Positions 29,986 to 42,780 of a DNA stretch of 64,000 nucleotides are shown here, piece by piece. The first letter of the stretch is position 1. The number at the start of each line of letters is the position of its first letter. Origin of the DNA: Mycteria americana (lineage: Eukaryota > Chordata > Aves > Ciconiiformes > Ciconiidae); NCBI RefSeq assembly GCF_035582795.1, contig NC_134365.1, positions 42,760,135 to 42,824,134 on the forward strand, in the 5' to 3' direction. Under the pieces are notes generated by a model that did no database searches, was not told the DNA's origin, and was given only the letters and a program-made list of their open reading frames with translations. A program made the translations under genes and the position numbers.

Positions 29986-32900
29986 GAGAGTGGCTTCACC
30001 GTTTGTGTTCAGAACAATACGCGATTTCCTACTGGGTTGTCCTTCCCTGGCAGCAAAAAAGTGACAATAAAGCCGGTGCCAACAGGCAGGGATGTCTGCT
30101 CTGCCTCCCTGCGAGGGCAGTGTCCGCCTCTGCTCTGTGGGTCATGGTGAATGCATTCAGGCGTCGGGTATTGCAGGCCGCATGTCAGATCGAAACGTCT
30201 CCCTGCTGCTTGTGAGCACAGAAAAGGCCCATGGCTCTCCCTCAGGGTGACTTTATCTCAAGGTGTGTTGGCACCTATTGCTCCCTGCTGCTTGTGAGCA
30301 CAGAAAAGGCCCATGGCTCTCCCTCAGGGTGACTTTATCTCAAGGTGTGTTGGCACCTGGGCGACAGTGACTCCTGTGAACACAGCACGGTCTGTGTCAA
30401 GCTGAGAAGGGCATGGTGGGTGGTTACGCTGCTGGAGACCTCGCTCACTTCCCCAGGGTGGCTCTGCAGCCCCTTTTGGATTCTGTGCCTCCATGCTGAT
30501 GACAGGCACGGGCTCTAAGAAATTGCACCGCGGTTGAGGTGAGAGGCATACACTAAGTGTCTTCTTTCCTTCCTCTTACATGTGAAACATCTTTTCCAGC
30601 CACACTCTTCAGCTGTGAATTTTCTATTGCTATTACGCAACACAAAGGGAAAAAGAACCAGCGTCATCAAAATGTAAACTGAAGTGCATTGATAAATACT
30701 TGAAGTACTTCAGTGCTCATAACTACAGAAAACGTGTTCCTGATGAGACCTAATTATTCAGCTGAATAATGTAATTTAAGGTTCTCTGGGGGGTGCTCTG
30801 CATCCTCTTCCCTCCCCCTTCCTGTACCTGTAACTAAGCATTTTCTTCAGTAAAAAAGCAAGAATGTGCCTCCTTCACTCTCTTTTATGGGGACCATTAA
30901 AAGCCGATGGAGTGAAGCACTGAAGAGACCTTTTAAGAGCAAGAACACCTGCATCTCTGAGGCAGGATGGCTTTGTCCTTGGCAGGTGTTCATCAGACCT
31001 GTTCATAAAAGCCTGCACTCTGGGGTGTTTAATTACCATCATGACGAGAAAGATATTACTGTCATCTGATCTACACATAAGTAAAACATTAATTAAAAAA
31101 TCAGTTTTGATCCCCAAAACCTTTTCTTTGAAACTGACTGCTGTCTTTCCTAGCCTGCTCCATCTCCCAGCCCTCCGCCAGCCTTATCTGCCACAACAAA
31201 CAGGACACCGAGATCCCTTCTGCCTGTAAGTTTGCTGTCGAGTTGGTGCATGTTTTTAACTATTTATTTTAATTTCTCTCTGTCCACATCCTTCAAACAG
31301 GAAGGCTGCTGTGCCTCGGGGCCTGCGAAGGTCAGAGCGTCGCTTCGGGGGGCTTGGCGGGGCACACCGTCTCTGCTCCGAAACGGCACATCGAGTATTC
31401 ACCTTCTGCTCTGAGGATAAAAGGGGAAAAAAAGCGGGAAGGGGAATCCGCGAGGCCCCGCAGCAGAGGGGTGCTGGTGGGTCCCTCCTGCCGTTTGGGA
31501 TGGGTGGCTACCCATCCCCGATCCCGCTAGGTGGCAGTGACCGCTGCGCCGAGTGGAGCATCCCAAACGGAGCTGCCCTCCGCCCTGGGGTTTCTGCTTG
31601 CGGGAGGAGAGGGGGAGGGATGGAGGCGATGGGGAACGAGCTCTCCTGTGCCCGCGCAGCCCTGCCTTGCGTGGGGAGGCTGGCGTCCTGCTCCTGCCTC
31701 GCCTGGCGCCGAGCTTGGGATGCCGTATGCCATTGACAGAAAGGTGCAGTGCCCCCGAGCCAGCACAGGGAGGCGAATTTGCTTCTCTCAGCTCTTGGGC
31801 ACAGAAGTCTCCTGGGGCTGCTTACTGGGTTGGTGTCCCTCTGCGGCGCGCAGCCTGTGGGCACGGGGCGAGGGTCCAGCCCAGGTGTAGACAGCAGGTC
31901 GATGCGAAGGCAGGGCTGGGGGGTCCCGGGGAGGGATTTCTCCTCGGGGAGGTAGCGGTGAAGTGCACAGTGCACGTCTCGCCTGAAAACTGGCCAGGTG
32001 TTGTGGAAGCGCAGCAAAGCAGATTTGGGAAGAGTTTGAAGGAGGATAATTAGATAGGTGCAGCGCTTGTTTATATCCTATGCGTAGGATGCAACCCACC
32101 GAAAAATCACAGGAGTGGGCTGTGGAAGGGGCGTGCCGGCAGCGCTCGGCAGTGGGAATCAGCTTCCTGACCAGGGGAGAAAGGGGAGAGGTAGAGAGGC
32201 AGCAGGTCATGGAGTGGCAAGAGCGTGAAGACTGCGGTGAGGGAGAAGAGGGAGGCCAAGGGAGAGGCGCTGGGGGGAGGCGGCACGGCCAAGGTGGTGG
32301 GTGAGGCAAAGGATCTTTGTGGCAGCGATCTCTGGCTATGAGCAGTTTTGAAGGTCAGAGGAAAGGTCTCTGGTGAGATACGCCTTCTTTTTCTCCAACC
32401 TGCAGACCTCTTGGGCAGCGTGCCTGCTCTGGGTATACATCTCACGCCTCTGCAGTGGCAGTGACAGCCCACTTGCGTGCCCGCTCCTCTCCTGCATCCC
32501 AGCCCCTGCGCTGGCTGCTGCTGCATGGGGGTCACTGAGCCCCCCAAGCCTCTGCGCTGGAGAAGGAGAGAGGTGCACGGTGCATGGTGTAAGTGGGCAA
32601 GGGACTCGGGCGTTGTGGCACCCAACTTCTCCTATTCAAAGGGTGGACAACCCTCTCTGGTGCAACGCCACACTGAAGCGTGTCTTTGACCAATCTAGAC
32701 AGGTCTGCAAAAAATAATAGAAAACAGAGGCAGTCGTGCTACCAGGTTTGGAAGCTGATATTCAGGAAGGTCCCTCGCGTCCCCTCTTGTCTGATTCTTT
32801 GAAGAAGACAGTAATTTCTCATCTTTCCTCTTACCTCGGGATCTGTGGTCTGGTTGGACACAGGGAAGCCACTTCCCTAATTCCTGGTAGGGACAGGATG

Positions 32901-33654
32901 CTCCCACAGACCCGCTCCGCTCCTCCAGGCAGCCTTCCCAGGCTCCAGACAACAGCATGTTTGTATCATTTTTATTAGTCATCGCTCAAATGCAATAACC
33001 AGCCACCGCTCGTCTGGTGGGGTTAGGAGGGTGAGGACAACTAGCTGTGGGACAGTGGCTGCTGAGGGGACAGGGACTGAAGGCTGGTGCCCAGGTGCCT
33101 CCAGCTGGGCTGTGCCATGGTGGGGATGCTACAGCCCCGCAAGAGTGGGGTCCCCCGCACGCTGGCTTGGCAGCTGAGTTCCCAGGCAGAAGGGGCAGCG
33201 CGAGTGCCAGCGTGGTGGTGGGGCACCCCACGGCCAGTGGGACGCAGCGCTGCTGTGATTCCCTGCCTTCAGCCGCCCCAGCCCCCGGGGTCTGCGCTCC
33301 CTCCCAGCTCTGCCAGCACCAAGGGGCAACGTGTTTTCTGCAAGCAGCTTTTGCTGGCAGCACGTACCGTGCTCATTGTTATAACAGCCCAGCGTGGGAT
33401 GGAGAGACCCAGGCGTGAAGGGCTCCTTTGAAGACCTTTGTCTGAATAATACAGATCCCAGCCTAGCAAGACCCCTACACCTGCTCAACCCATTGCTGGG
33501 CTTTGGGGGGACCTGGATCAGCTCTGTGTGTGTGTGTATATGTGCAAGCATTTTTTCTTCTTAAAAACAAAGCAAAGGAATGAAACAGCACAGCCGTGCA
33601 GCCTCCCTTACATGCATTTCAGGCTATATGATAAAAAGGGCAGAGCACTGCTGT
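29986..33654. other. Intergenic DNA upstream of KRR1, partly GC-rich
   Basis: No exon with recognisable protein similarity. The 31.3-33.4 kb part is GC-rich, with many overlapping open frames on both strands (up to about 170 codons) but no conserved motif. It also contains the 30.2-kb tandem duplication. A lncRNA or divergent transcript from the KRR1 island is possible but not visible from sequence. Confidence 0.5.
30199..30358. repeat. Perfect 78-bp tandem duplication
   Basis: 30199-30276 and 30281-30358 are identical (CTCCCTGCTGC to TTGGCACCT), separated by ATTG. With no mismatch in 78 bp it is a recent duplication or an assembly artefact. Confidence 0.95.
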
Positions 33655-34110
33655 TAGAATGAAGGTGCCTCTTTATTATGCAGCAAAGTAATTATTTCCC
33701 AGTCAGTAGATAGGACTCCAGCCACTTGGCACTTTCTTATGTGCCATTTTCCAATCCAAAAGAGCAACTTGGGATTTTGTGATAATTCAAGCAATCAGAT
33801 GAGCTCATGCACATGGCATTCATTCACTAGAAACGCCACACAGATCCCATTCAGCCTCAGCACTCGTAAATCTATGTGACACTTTTATCTATTTATAAAC
33901 TTTTAACAGCAGGTTATGATTGTTATGCAAGCCATTTTCCAGGGATTAATAAGCAGCTTGTGTTGATGGCAGTGAGAAGGGCCATTAACTGCTTTGGGAC
34001 AGTCATTAATCTGTAGTAAATGCTCAGCATCTGGCTCATTTCTACGTAATTAAATAATCAATACTGTCTTTTGATTCAAATAACTGGAGAATTGTATTTC
34101 AAATTTATCT
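33655..34110. promoter_or_regulatory. Candidate conserved non-coding element A
   Basis: AT-rich but complex, repeat-free sequence with short open frames only and several homeodomain-type cores (GTAATTA, TAATTAAATAAT, CATTAAT, ATTTAT). The composition contrasts with the GC-rich DNA to its left. Conservation cannot be tested here. Confidence 0.25.
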
Positions 34111-36469
34111 TGGCTTAGGGTGTTCTTAATTCTTTTAGTTTACAACAGGGCAGGAAACAGGCATATGGGCAAGAGAGTTTCTCTTGGTGTGACTGGCTCT
34201 GAAATTATCAGCTCTTTCATACAAAACTTCTCAAGTGATCAAAATATAGTTCAAACTGCCCACCAAAACCTATTAATTGGACTGGATGGAGGAAACAAAA
34301 TCACAAATGTGCTGTCCTCCTGTTAATATAGAGATTTTTCATTATTGGAACAAAATTACATCTCTGAGTGACCCAACACTGGGAGGTAGCCTGGCAGGAT
34401 TAAAATAATCAAACAGAAACTCCCCCTGCCCAGCCGCCCCCAGAAAAGTCCCTTTTGATTCATTCCCCATCTGGCTAACATGACCTCTGTGCCCTCAGGC
34501 GGATGGGGTTGTGGCCTTCATTTCTCTTTCCCCTCTCCCCCTCCCTCTCCCTTTCTCTGGGCAGTGGTGTAAGTCACTTCTCTGGTTTTGTTTTGTTCTC
34601 GTCTTTGCTGTCGAATCCAGTGATCTGCAGAGGTGCTGATAGATGAAGGTAACAGTGCCCATCGCAAACCTGGTCAGGCAAGAACCACACTGCAGTGTGG
34701 TGCTGCCTTCCCTGTGGAGAGCTGGGGAAATGCCCAAGCAGGCAGAGTTTGTCATAGGTGAGAACAGCTAGGTGGGAGTTGAAAACATGAATTTCAAAAG
34801 AAAGGAAGAGACTTACTGTATCATCACAGGATGATATGCTAATTTCCATTCTTTTGAGTTATCTTTTCACCAGATAACAAATCTGCATCTTACCACAAGG
34901 ACATGATGGATGAATAACAACTCACCTTCACTGTTGGTGGGGTTAAAACCTAGAAAAAAAGCAAACACTCACACAGTCAGATATCTATTCATATTTTGAG
35001 GCTGAAAAGACAGGAGGAAGATTTTGCAAGAAATAGAGAGGAATAACACTGACCAAAGTTTTCAGATGTAGCTACCATGAAGACACTTGTGAAGTTAGGC
35101 ATGGAAAGATAAAGAAGAGGGAACAGTGGCCATCATAAATTCAGCTCAGCTAAGGGATAGTTGAGTTTGTGAGAGCAAGGGCTTCCCTTTGAAAGAGAGC
35201 AGAGAGGAGAGCACATGCTGAACCATAAGAGGAACAAGGAGCTGGAAAATGAGAAGACTGCAAACCATAAAAGCATGTGAAAGGGCTAGCTGGAAAAGCA
35301 AAGCAAAGATAATTTGTGGCAGAAGGAAGAACCCAGGATAAGAAGGAAGAATCAATGGGTAAAAAAGACGATAGCTTTGTCTGGCGAAAGACTTGCTTGC
35401 AATAAAATTGCTGTCAATTTGGGGACAAGAAAGGGACGAGAGCCAAACTGGGAAAGGAATTTAGTATCATTATGAAATCAAAGCAGCAGGTTTAGATCAA
35501 AAGGTCTTTTGAGCAAGGGATGTGCCTAATCATGTATTCATACAGTGACTGACAGAATGAGGCTTTTGTCTTGACTTAAGCCTCTGGGAGTTGTCAGAAA
35601 GCAAAAACCACACCATAGCAAGCTGCGCCAGGACCTTCATGATATACACAGCAGAATAAAAATGGGAGGGTGAAGGTGAGTGCTGGTCAGGGGTAGGTGT
35701 ATCGGAAGCTGGGGAGGACGAAGGCAGGGGGCTGAGGAAGGCGGTGGGAGGAAATGCCTAAATCAGAATATTGGTCCAAAGCCTCAGAGGGGAAGAGAGT
35801 CAAGCAGGGATTAGAAAGCGATCGCTCCCATCTGCTTTAGAAAGTCTCCCACATAGTGCGGAGAGCAGTCACACGTTCCCAAAGGCCCAGCAGGGACGGC
35901 TAACAGAGATTTCTCCAGCTGTCTCAGTATCCATCCTATTTAGGTAATGCCTAACACGGGCTGTGCCTGCCAGGGCAGAGCTGGTCTAATGGCTCGCGGC
36001 TCCCCAGAGGAGGAGGTGTCCCTCGTCACCCGTGGATAGCCGTGGCAGGAGAGCACCACGTGTGGCCCGGGTGTCCGGAGGCTCAGGTCTGCGGCAGCGT
36101 TGCAGGGTCCCCTCTTGCCAGTGCCTCTCCCAGCCCCTCCGCAGTGGGTGCCTGGGGAGCGGTGGGGAAAGGGGCTGCTCCTCTCCGAATCAGGGCAGGA
36201 GAAGCACCCCCAAGCCCCCATCTTCCCTGATACAGCCTTGTGCCAGGGCCCTGCCAGAGCAGCAGAAGGGGATCTGCTGTGCTGCTCCCTGTAAACTTGC
36301 AAAGAACAGACCTTTTCTCAAAGACGTGTGGCATTGCAGGGCTGTGGATAGAAGCTGGAATTCCCAAAAAAAGGTTGTTAAAATTTTAAAGTCATACCTG
36401 AGCGACCAGAGTTTGAGCACGGCTTTTCTTTAGGAATTTGCAACAATGCTCCTGCGCATTATCCTGAAA
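34111..36469. other. Intergenic stretch, nothing recognised
   Basis: Mixed AT-rich DNA, with a GC-richer part at 35.9-36.3 kb whose overlapping open frames lack family features. No repeat family recognised. Confidence 0.5.
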
Positions 36470-37060
36470 CACACAGATAAAGCACTCCCTCGGTCTATTT
36501 TTCTCTTGTACTAGAATCCGGACATTATTATGCAGATTTCCACTCTAGCAATATTACGGCAGAATAAATAGCTCTGCTATACACGAAGGGGAATCCTATT
36601 ACATCTTCAGTAACTCTCAGCAAGCATCATCGCTATTATACCAATTGAAGAGACAGAAAACAATTTTTAATTAAAAATATTTATAGCAGGCATAATACCA
36701 ACTGCCAGTTTCACTATCCAGTGAATGCATTTTGCAGCTGGTACTAATTCTCTCTTATTTCCACGAGGTTAGCCAATATCAGCTGTTCATTAAGCAGAGG
36801 ACATTTCAGGAGTATCCATATTATATGCTGTAACTAACTGAGAAGTTCTTTCTTTGACAGATTTTAGGAAATCAATATTGCTTTGCTATGTTATTCTGGG
36901 ACTTCATAATAGAGAGGTCATTTCCCAGTGATCTGAGTGGGCTGCATCATCAGTTTTATTCAAATCAATCCTACAAACTGCTTTCCAGCAGATAAGAACA
37001 TTTTAATTAGCAATATATCTTTTGTCTTCTATTTGCAGTGGAGTAGGGGGTGGGAAATTG
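36470..37060. promoter_or_regulatory. Candidate conserved non-coding element B
   Basis: AT-rich, complex and repeat-free, with a perfect 16-bp palindrome ATTTTTAATTAAAAAT at 36663-36678 and several TAAT/ATTA cores. It is bounded by GC-richer DNA on both sides. The regulatory role is inferred only. Confidence 0.25.
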
Positions 37061-40000
37061 ATTTCAGCACGCCCTTTATTTTACTGGGAGAGCAGCATAA
37101 TCAGAAGGTGTCAGCAGAACCACAGGCAAATTAATTTCGAGATACAGAGCTTCGTACAGCCGACCGCATGGCTGCTCCTCGCGCTGAGCCCGGCCGGGCT
37201 GTGTGGGCGAGCTCACTGCTGCTGACGGCGCCAGGCGCTCCAGGGGGCCAAGTCCGATAAGGCTCTCTTGGGCGAAGGGCGCGATCGGCTGGCTCACCCT
37301 GAAACACTCTCACGCTTTCTGTGCCAGAGAGCACGTAAGACCTCAGTTCTTGTCCTGGTTAGATGTATATATCAGTAAATGTGCTTATGTGTAGCTGTAG
37401 ATGACGGCCAGCTGGCCCTAGGAGCGGTGGGAGCAGCTATAAGCCTGCCGTTTCTACTGCAGCCATAACTCAGGCTCAGAGGAAACCAGCAGGCAGAGGA
37501 TGGGGCACAGAGGAGCCCTATTACCACACATCTCCCTTCCTCCTACCTCCCTGTGCCACAGGATGCGTGTCTGAAATCTGGAGCTGGAACAGTGTCTCCA
37601 CCAGTTTTGTGTCCACAGGGAGCTCTATCCCCATAAATGCAGGGATTCAGCGGAGTCAGTTTGTCCTTGGTTCGCATTCATGCGGCTCAGAGGGGACTTG
37701 GCACGCTGAAGGCTCCAGCCCCTAAAATCTAATACAAAACTTCTTGTTCGCTGTATTCACCCTGGGATAGCTGGCAGCCCAGCCAGTGAGGAAATCCCCC
37801 GGTGATTTATCAAAGTAGCAGCTGGGAACTGACAAAGCAAGCAGCTCATCATAACCTGGCTTGTGACTTGCTAAATCCCATATGGTTATTGTTTTTCACT
37901 TTAAAATATTAGCAGTGAGTTTCAAAACCCAGAATTTAGCAAGCTGTGTTTCATAATTGGAAAGATCAAACCCCATTTCAGTCTGTGAAGTCATTTACAA
38001 CATGCTTATCCTTCCACCCGCAATAGATTTTACAGCAATTTCCCTTGGCCCGGATCCCCAGTGGCAGCAGAGGAGCCCAGGGGACCCAGCTGGAAAGGCG
38101 AGTGATGTGAAATGGTGGAGAGGGGCATCCTCGAGGGGAGCAGAGGCTCTCCCAGGAGGTGATTCAGAACAAGAGTTTAATGTAGGGAGGTGCTCTGAGT
38201 CGCCTCCGCAGGAGCTTGCCTCCTTCCACTGCCTGCAGACTGACCTGTGAAGAGCAGCTGCTGTCGCTTAATTAGCCTTTGTGAATATTCTGCTTTAATC
38301 CATCTTTAAAGCTTGCAAAAGCCTAGCACGTCCGTGTGCTGATCTTGCTCTAGGCAAGCATTGTGCCAGTCGTCAACAGCTTCAAGAAGCCAAGCTCCAC
38401 CAGCTCCGTATAGGAATGTCCAAGCTGTTACATCCATTTTCTTTTATCTACAGGGAAATAAGTCTTTCAGTCAACCAAGGAGCGAACCCTTTCTTCTTGC
38501 ACAGACAGCAAGAAAGGCTTCCAGAGCACTTTGGACTGAGCGTATGGAATACAGTCACCACAGCAGTCCCAGATCTAACTTTCTGAGTAGTCATGATGTC
38601 CTAGGCTAGCTCTGATTTTAGCTATTCCCCTTGGTATTTTGTGTAGGTGCGCAGTGTGCATTTGAGTTATGTTCTGTTTATTTCCTAATGGTAGCAAGCA
38701 AAGTTTCAGTGAAAAAATGATACCAGTCAACCCTCTGGAAAGGTGGTCTCTGAACAAGTGGAGCAGCAGAGTGTGAAGCATCCCTTCTGCTACTCATCTT
38801 TTTGGTCAGCAGTTCATGAAATGGCATATGGAAAAGCAAACCGTTATTTCCCCCAAATGTTTTGTCTGAGTTTAAGTAGAGTTCACAGGTTGAATAATAG
38901 TGAATTTGCGCCAGCCCTGGCAAAGGGGAGTCAGACGGTGTAGTCAACTCTACAGTGAGCTCGAGGACCTGGGTATCCATTACCAGCGCTGCTACGAAGC
39001 TTGACAAACCACTTTCCTTGCCTATACTGTAAATTTTCAAGGGCAGGAACTTTGTGTTTGTACAGGAGGGCAATGTGAGATGATCTTGTGTGAGGTACAG
39101 CTGCAACGCAGACTGCTGGCTGCTGAACATTGAGTTTGTCGTAAAGCCGTATCCGATGCGGAAGGAAATACAATGGAGCTGGTGGGTGGCGAAGTAGTTG
39201 TTAAAACAACCATTTTGGATAAAATGTCACAGACTGGAGTTTGATTGATAAAATTTCATTTTTGCATGCCACTGGGAGGAAGAAAAGAGCCCATCTGTTC
39301 TCCAAGCATTGCACATTGTTAAGCAAACTGCTCGCAGCTTGGCAGATCAGAACATTAGAAGAAAAAAAAAAATTAAAAAAGCCAACCATAGATGAGCATG
39401 AATACAAGATGAGTCATTGAAGTTTACCCAAAAGCAACATAAAAATTATGATTCTTGCCAGGAAGTTATGCCAGGGTATTCTCATGGGCTTGGCTCACCA
39501 GGACGGGCAGGCAGAGAGAGAAAGCGGCGGGGAATAGGGGTGCATTCTTCCACCGCTGAGGCTGGCGAGGGCTGCTTGGCTGCTCGCTGCAGGGAGAATG
39601 CGTGTGTTTGTCTTAGCAGACAAGGGGCACCATTATCACATACCTCAGCAGGGTTGTAGATGTCAACCAAATAATTGGTTTTATTTAGAATATGACGTCC
39701 AAATGGTGAATGAAGCATTTTGGGTGTCCTGGAAAGATTTTATATACAAACCAGCTGGAATCCCATTGATAGGAACAGCCTCTTCCTTTCCCTCACCCCC
39801 CTCCCCGTTACTTTCAGTCAGACAGAGCTGGAAGTGGCTGCAAGGAGCTTCAAGAAGCCTGCGCCTTTGAGCAGTAAAGTCTACTGGTGCTAAACATCTG
39901 ATGCTTGTTCATTAAGAGAGACCCGGGCAAGCATTTCATCACTGAGATGAGTATTTAATACATGAATGGGTAGCGAGAAAACATATTTGTGGCCATTTCA

Positions 40001-42715
40001 AAAGGCTGTCATACAAGGAGACTCCAAGTCTGAGCAGGTTGGAAAAGCTGCAGGGTGCTTTGGAAATCTCTCAAATGAACTCACACTTGTAAAGCACAAA
40101 GCTGCTATTGCAGCTTCTGAAGAAAAGTGAGAAGTAGAGTGAGCGGGCAGGCACGGGGCAGGCAGTGGGTGCCGGGCTCCAGCCTTCCTGTAGCACAACC
40201 GCTAGGTTATAGGGAAAGGGGGACCTTACACAGCTTCCCATGCGGAGCATCACAGCTGCACCCACCCCAAAACAATACAATTTTAGTCCCATCAGTCCAT
40301 AGCTGCGTGAGTGATGTGCTAGGATTTTCCAGAAACTTGGAGAAGGACAGCCCGTCCTGGTAGCTCTAGTACATCTCATGGCCAATGCGGGATACATGCA
40401 TCCTCTTACGGTGGGAATCTACCGTTTGTTCAAGGAAAATTATTAAAGGTAAATATATTCAAAACGAGAACTGAAAATGAGTGAACACCTCCAATAGCTG
40501 GAGATAGAAGAATGTTTCAAATGAGACAAAAAAGGGCAGAAACATTCAGTAAAGTGTTTTTTCTCTACTTTTGGAAGATGCAGGATGCTGGCTCCTGTAA
40601 CAGGAGCAGAGTGCGTTTTGTGCATTCCAAGTATCCCAAAAGAGCTGGCTGAGAAGGGAATGATTTTTCAGTAGCTTCTTAAGTACCAGGGGAATTACAG
40701 AAAATTTAAAGCAAGATGGTGATGTGCTAATTGAACAGGACAAGTAGGAGGTCACTGGTTGAAAGCTATAGACTGGCTGGCTGATTTCCATCCTAGGTGA
40801 AACTATGGAGAAGCTTGATGTGCAATTCAGTGATCAAGAAGATGTACATTCAATCACTGACACCAATGTTTTATAAGAACAAACTGGCATTATTTAACAT
40901 ATCTTTCACTTTTCCAGTTTACAAGTTTGGCTGATAAAAGGCAGTTGTGGGCACATGACAGGCTTCTAACTCATACTCGTTGTAACAGGCTAGCTGGGTG
41001 TTATCTCAAAAAAACCCCACCAACATGAACAAAAAATCCCCACTACATAATACAGGACATAGCCAGTGGATTAAGACCTCACTGATTAACAATGAGGAAC
41101 AGTCGTGGAATGAACTGCCGGATTTCTGACTCAATCAGTGCAGGACCAAGGCAATGTTTCTGCTGAGCACCTGAAAGCAATTACAAGAACACTGCAAAGC
41201 CAATGCATTGAAGATGCCCAGGTTGCAAAGGAAATATGCTGTGATACGGCATTCACGTGGCGTGAGCTGGGGCACTTGCTCAGCTCAAGTCACCCAAACA
41301 AGAAGTATTTTAACACAAGGCAATGCAAAACCACATGTCTATGAAGGAGGAGCGCTGGCTGGACCCGCACTGTTGGAAAGAGGACCCTGGAAAGAAACAA
41401 CTCTGTGTAGCGTTTGGGAATTAAAAGAGAATAAGCAGTACAACTGAAGTGCCCAGAACAAAAAAGCAGATATATGACAAAAAAAAAGTGTGACAAAAAA
41501 AAGATGTATGTGACACACACAAAAAAGATATATGGGTATATGGACAAGAAAATAGCAGGCAACACAGTGACACAAATGCTTATATACAACATTGGTGAGG
41601 TGATCCTGGAAAACTGTGTCAAGTTAGCGACTACATTTCTTACAGAATAAAATTAACTTGCAGAAGAGACCCACTAAATAATTGGAAGACAGGAAAAGTG
41701 CCAAAAGCTCTGAGAAAAATGTCATTTGCTTGTCAAAATCTGTGGAGAATGCTTCTATAGGGTTTCAGAATACGTAGTATTAAGAAGCTATTAATTTAGA
41801 TAAAGGATTGGTGGTAATATTCAAATTATAAATAGAGAATAATTATCAGTTTTAGGTAGCAGTAATAAGAAATGCACTTTTTACACAAATACATTTTTCA
41901 AAAAGAAGAATGATTATCAAAGGGTTGACATGTAAATGGTTTCTCCTTCTTGATGGCATCAGCTGAAGATTTGGTGCCTTTCTGGATGATATGCTTTAGT
42001 CTAACACAAGCTATTTAGTTCAATATAGGGACATTCAAACAGAATGTAATGATCTGTTCCCTGCAGGCAACTGTGCTACATCTAAGGCTCCTTTCTTTCC
42101 TTCAGATCTGTGACCTTCCCAGTTCTCTCCCCACATTGCTCTACACATTAAGGCTTGCACCGTGGAAACCACAAACAGAGTAGAAAATATCCTTGTAAAT
42201 CACTGTGGTTAAGCAGCACTTCTTATTTAGGATTTGAGACCATTTTCAAATCAGGAGAGTGGAAACAAAGGGAGTCAGCAAGAAAGATAAGACATGCCAA
42301 CAGCAGTAGTAAGCGCTGGGATTATTAGGGCTGTGGGCACCCAGCAAGCTCTTGGGGACCGAAGGACACTGCCAATCTCATGGGTCAGATGACCCCATTT
42401 CAGCATGTGCTGGACCGAGACATCCTGCCTAAGTGGTCTCAAAGCCTTTTACTGTAGGTTTGGGCTGTGTGCTGATCCTGTTATCAGGTTGAAGAGCAGG
42501 AACTGTGGTCCTGCCAAAACTAGATAAGGGTTAAAAAAAAAAAAAAAAAAAGGGCACGAGCAGACACTGCTATCAAACAGAGTGCTTGCTTGTGCTCTTA
42601 CACTGTTGGAAATCATCAGCGAATTAGGTATAAAAGGAACAGGCAGGCAGCATGTTCCCAGCTGAACTGCTATAAATGTCACAGCGTTTGTATTGACACC
42701 ACAGGCTGCTTCATC
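37061..42715. other. Intergenic stretch, no gene recognised
   Basis: Only short, shadow-type open frames. Holds an A-rich degenerate piece near 41460-41535 and A runs (42533-42551). 37.85-38.05 kb is another AT-rich repeat-free patch. Confidence 0.5.
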
Positions 42716-42717
42716 AC

Positions 42718-42780
42718 AAAAAAAAAAAAAAGGAAAAAAAAAGGAAAAAAAAAGGAAAAAAAGGGGAAAAAAGAGGAAGA
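42718..42780. repeat. Purine-only (A)nGG repeat
   Basis: Long A runs separated by GG or GGGG from 42718 to 42780. The Lys-rich frame across it is meaningless. Confidence 0.85.

Noticed and set aside
31311-33551. Many open frames of 100-170 codons on both strands as genes
   Set aside because: GC-rich block with mutually overlapping frames in most phases, no conserved motif, no consistent splice structure.
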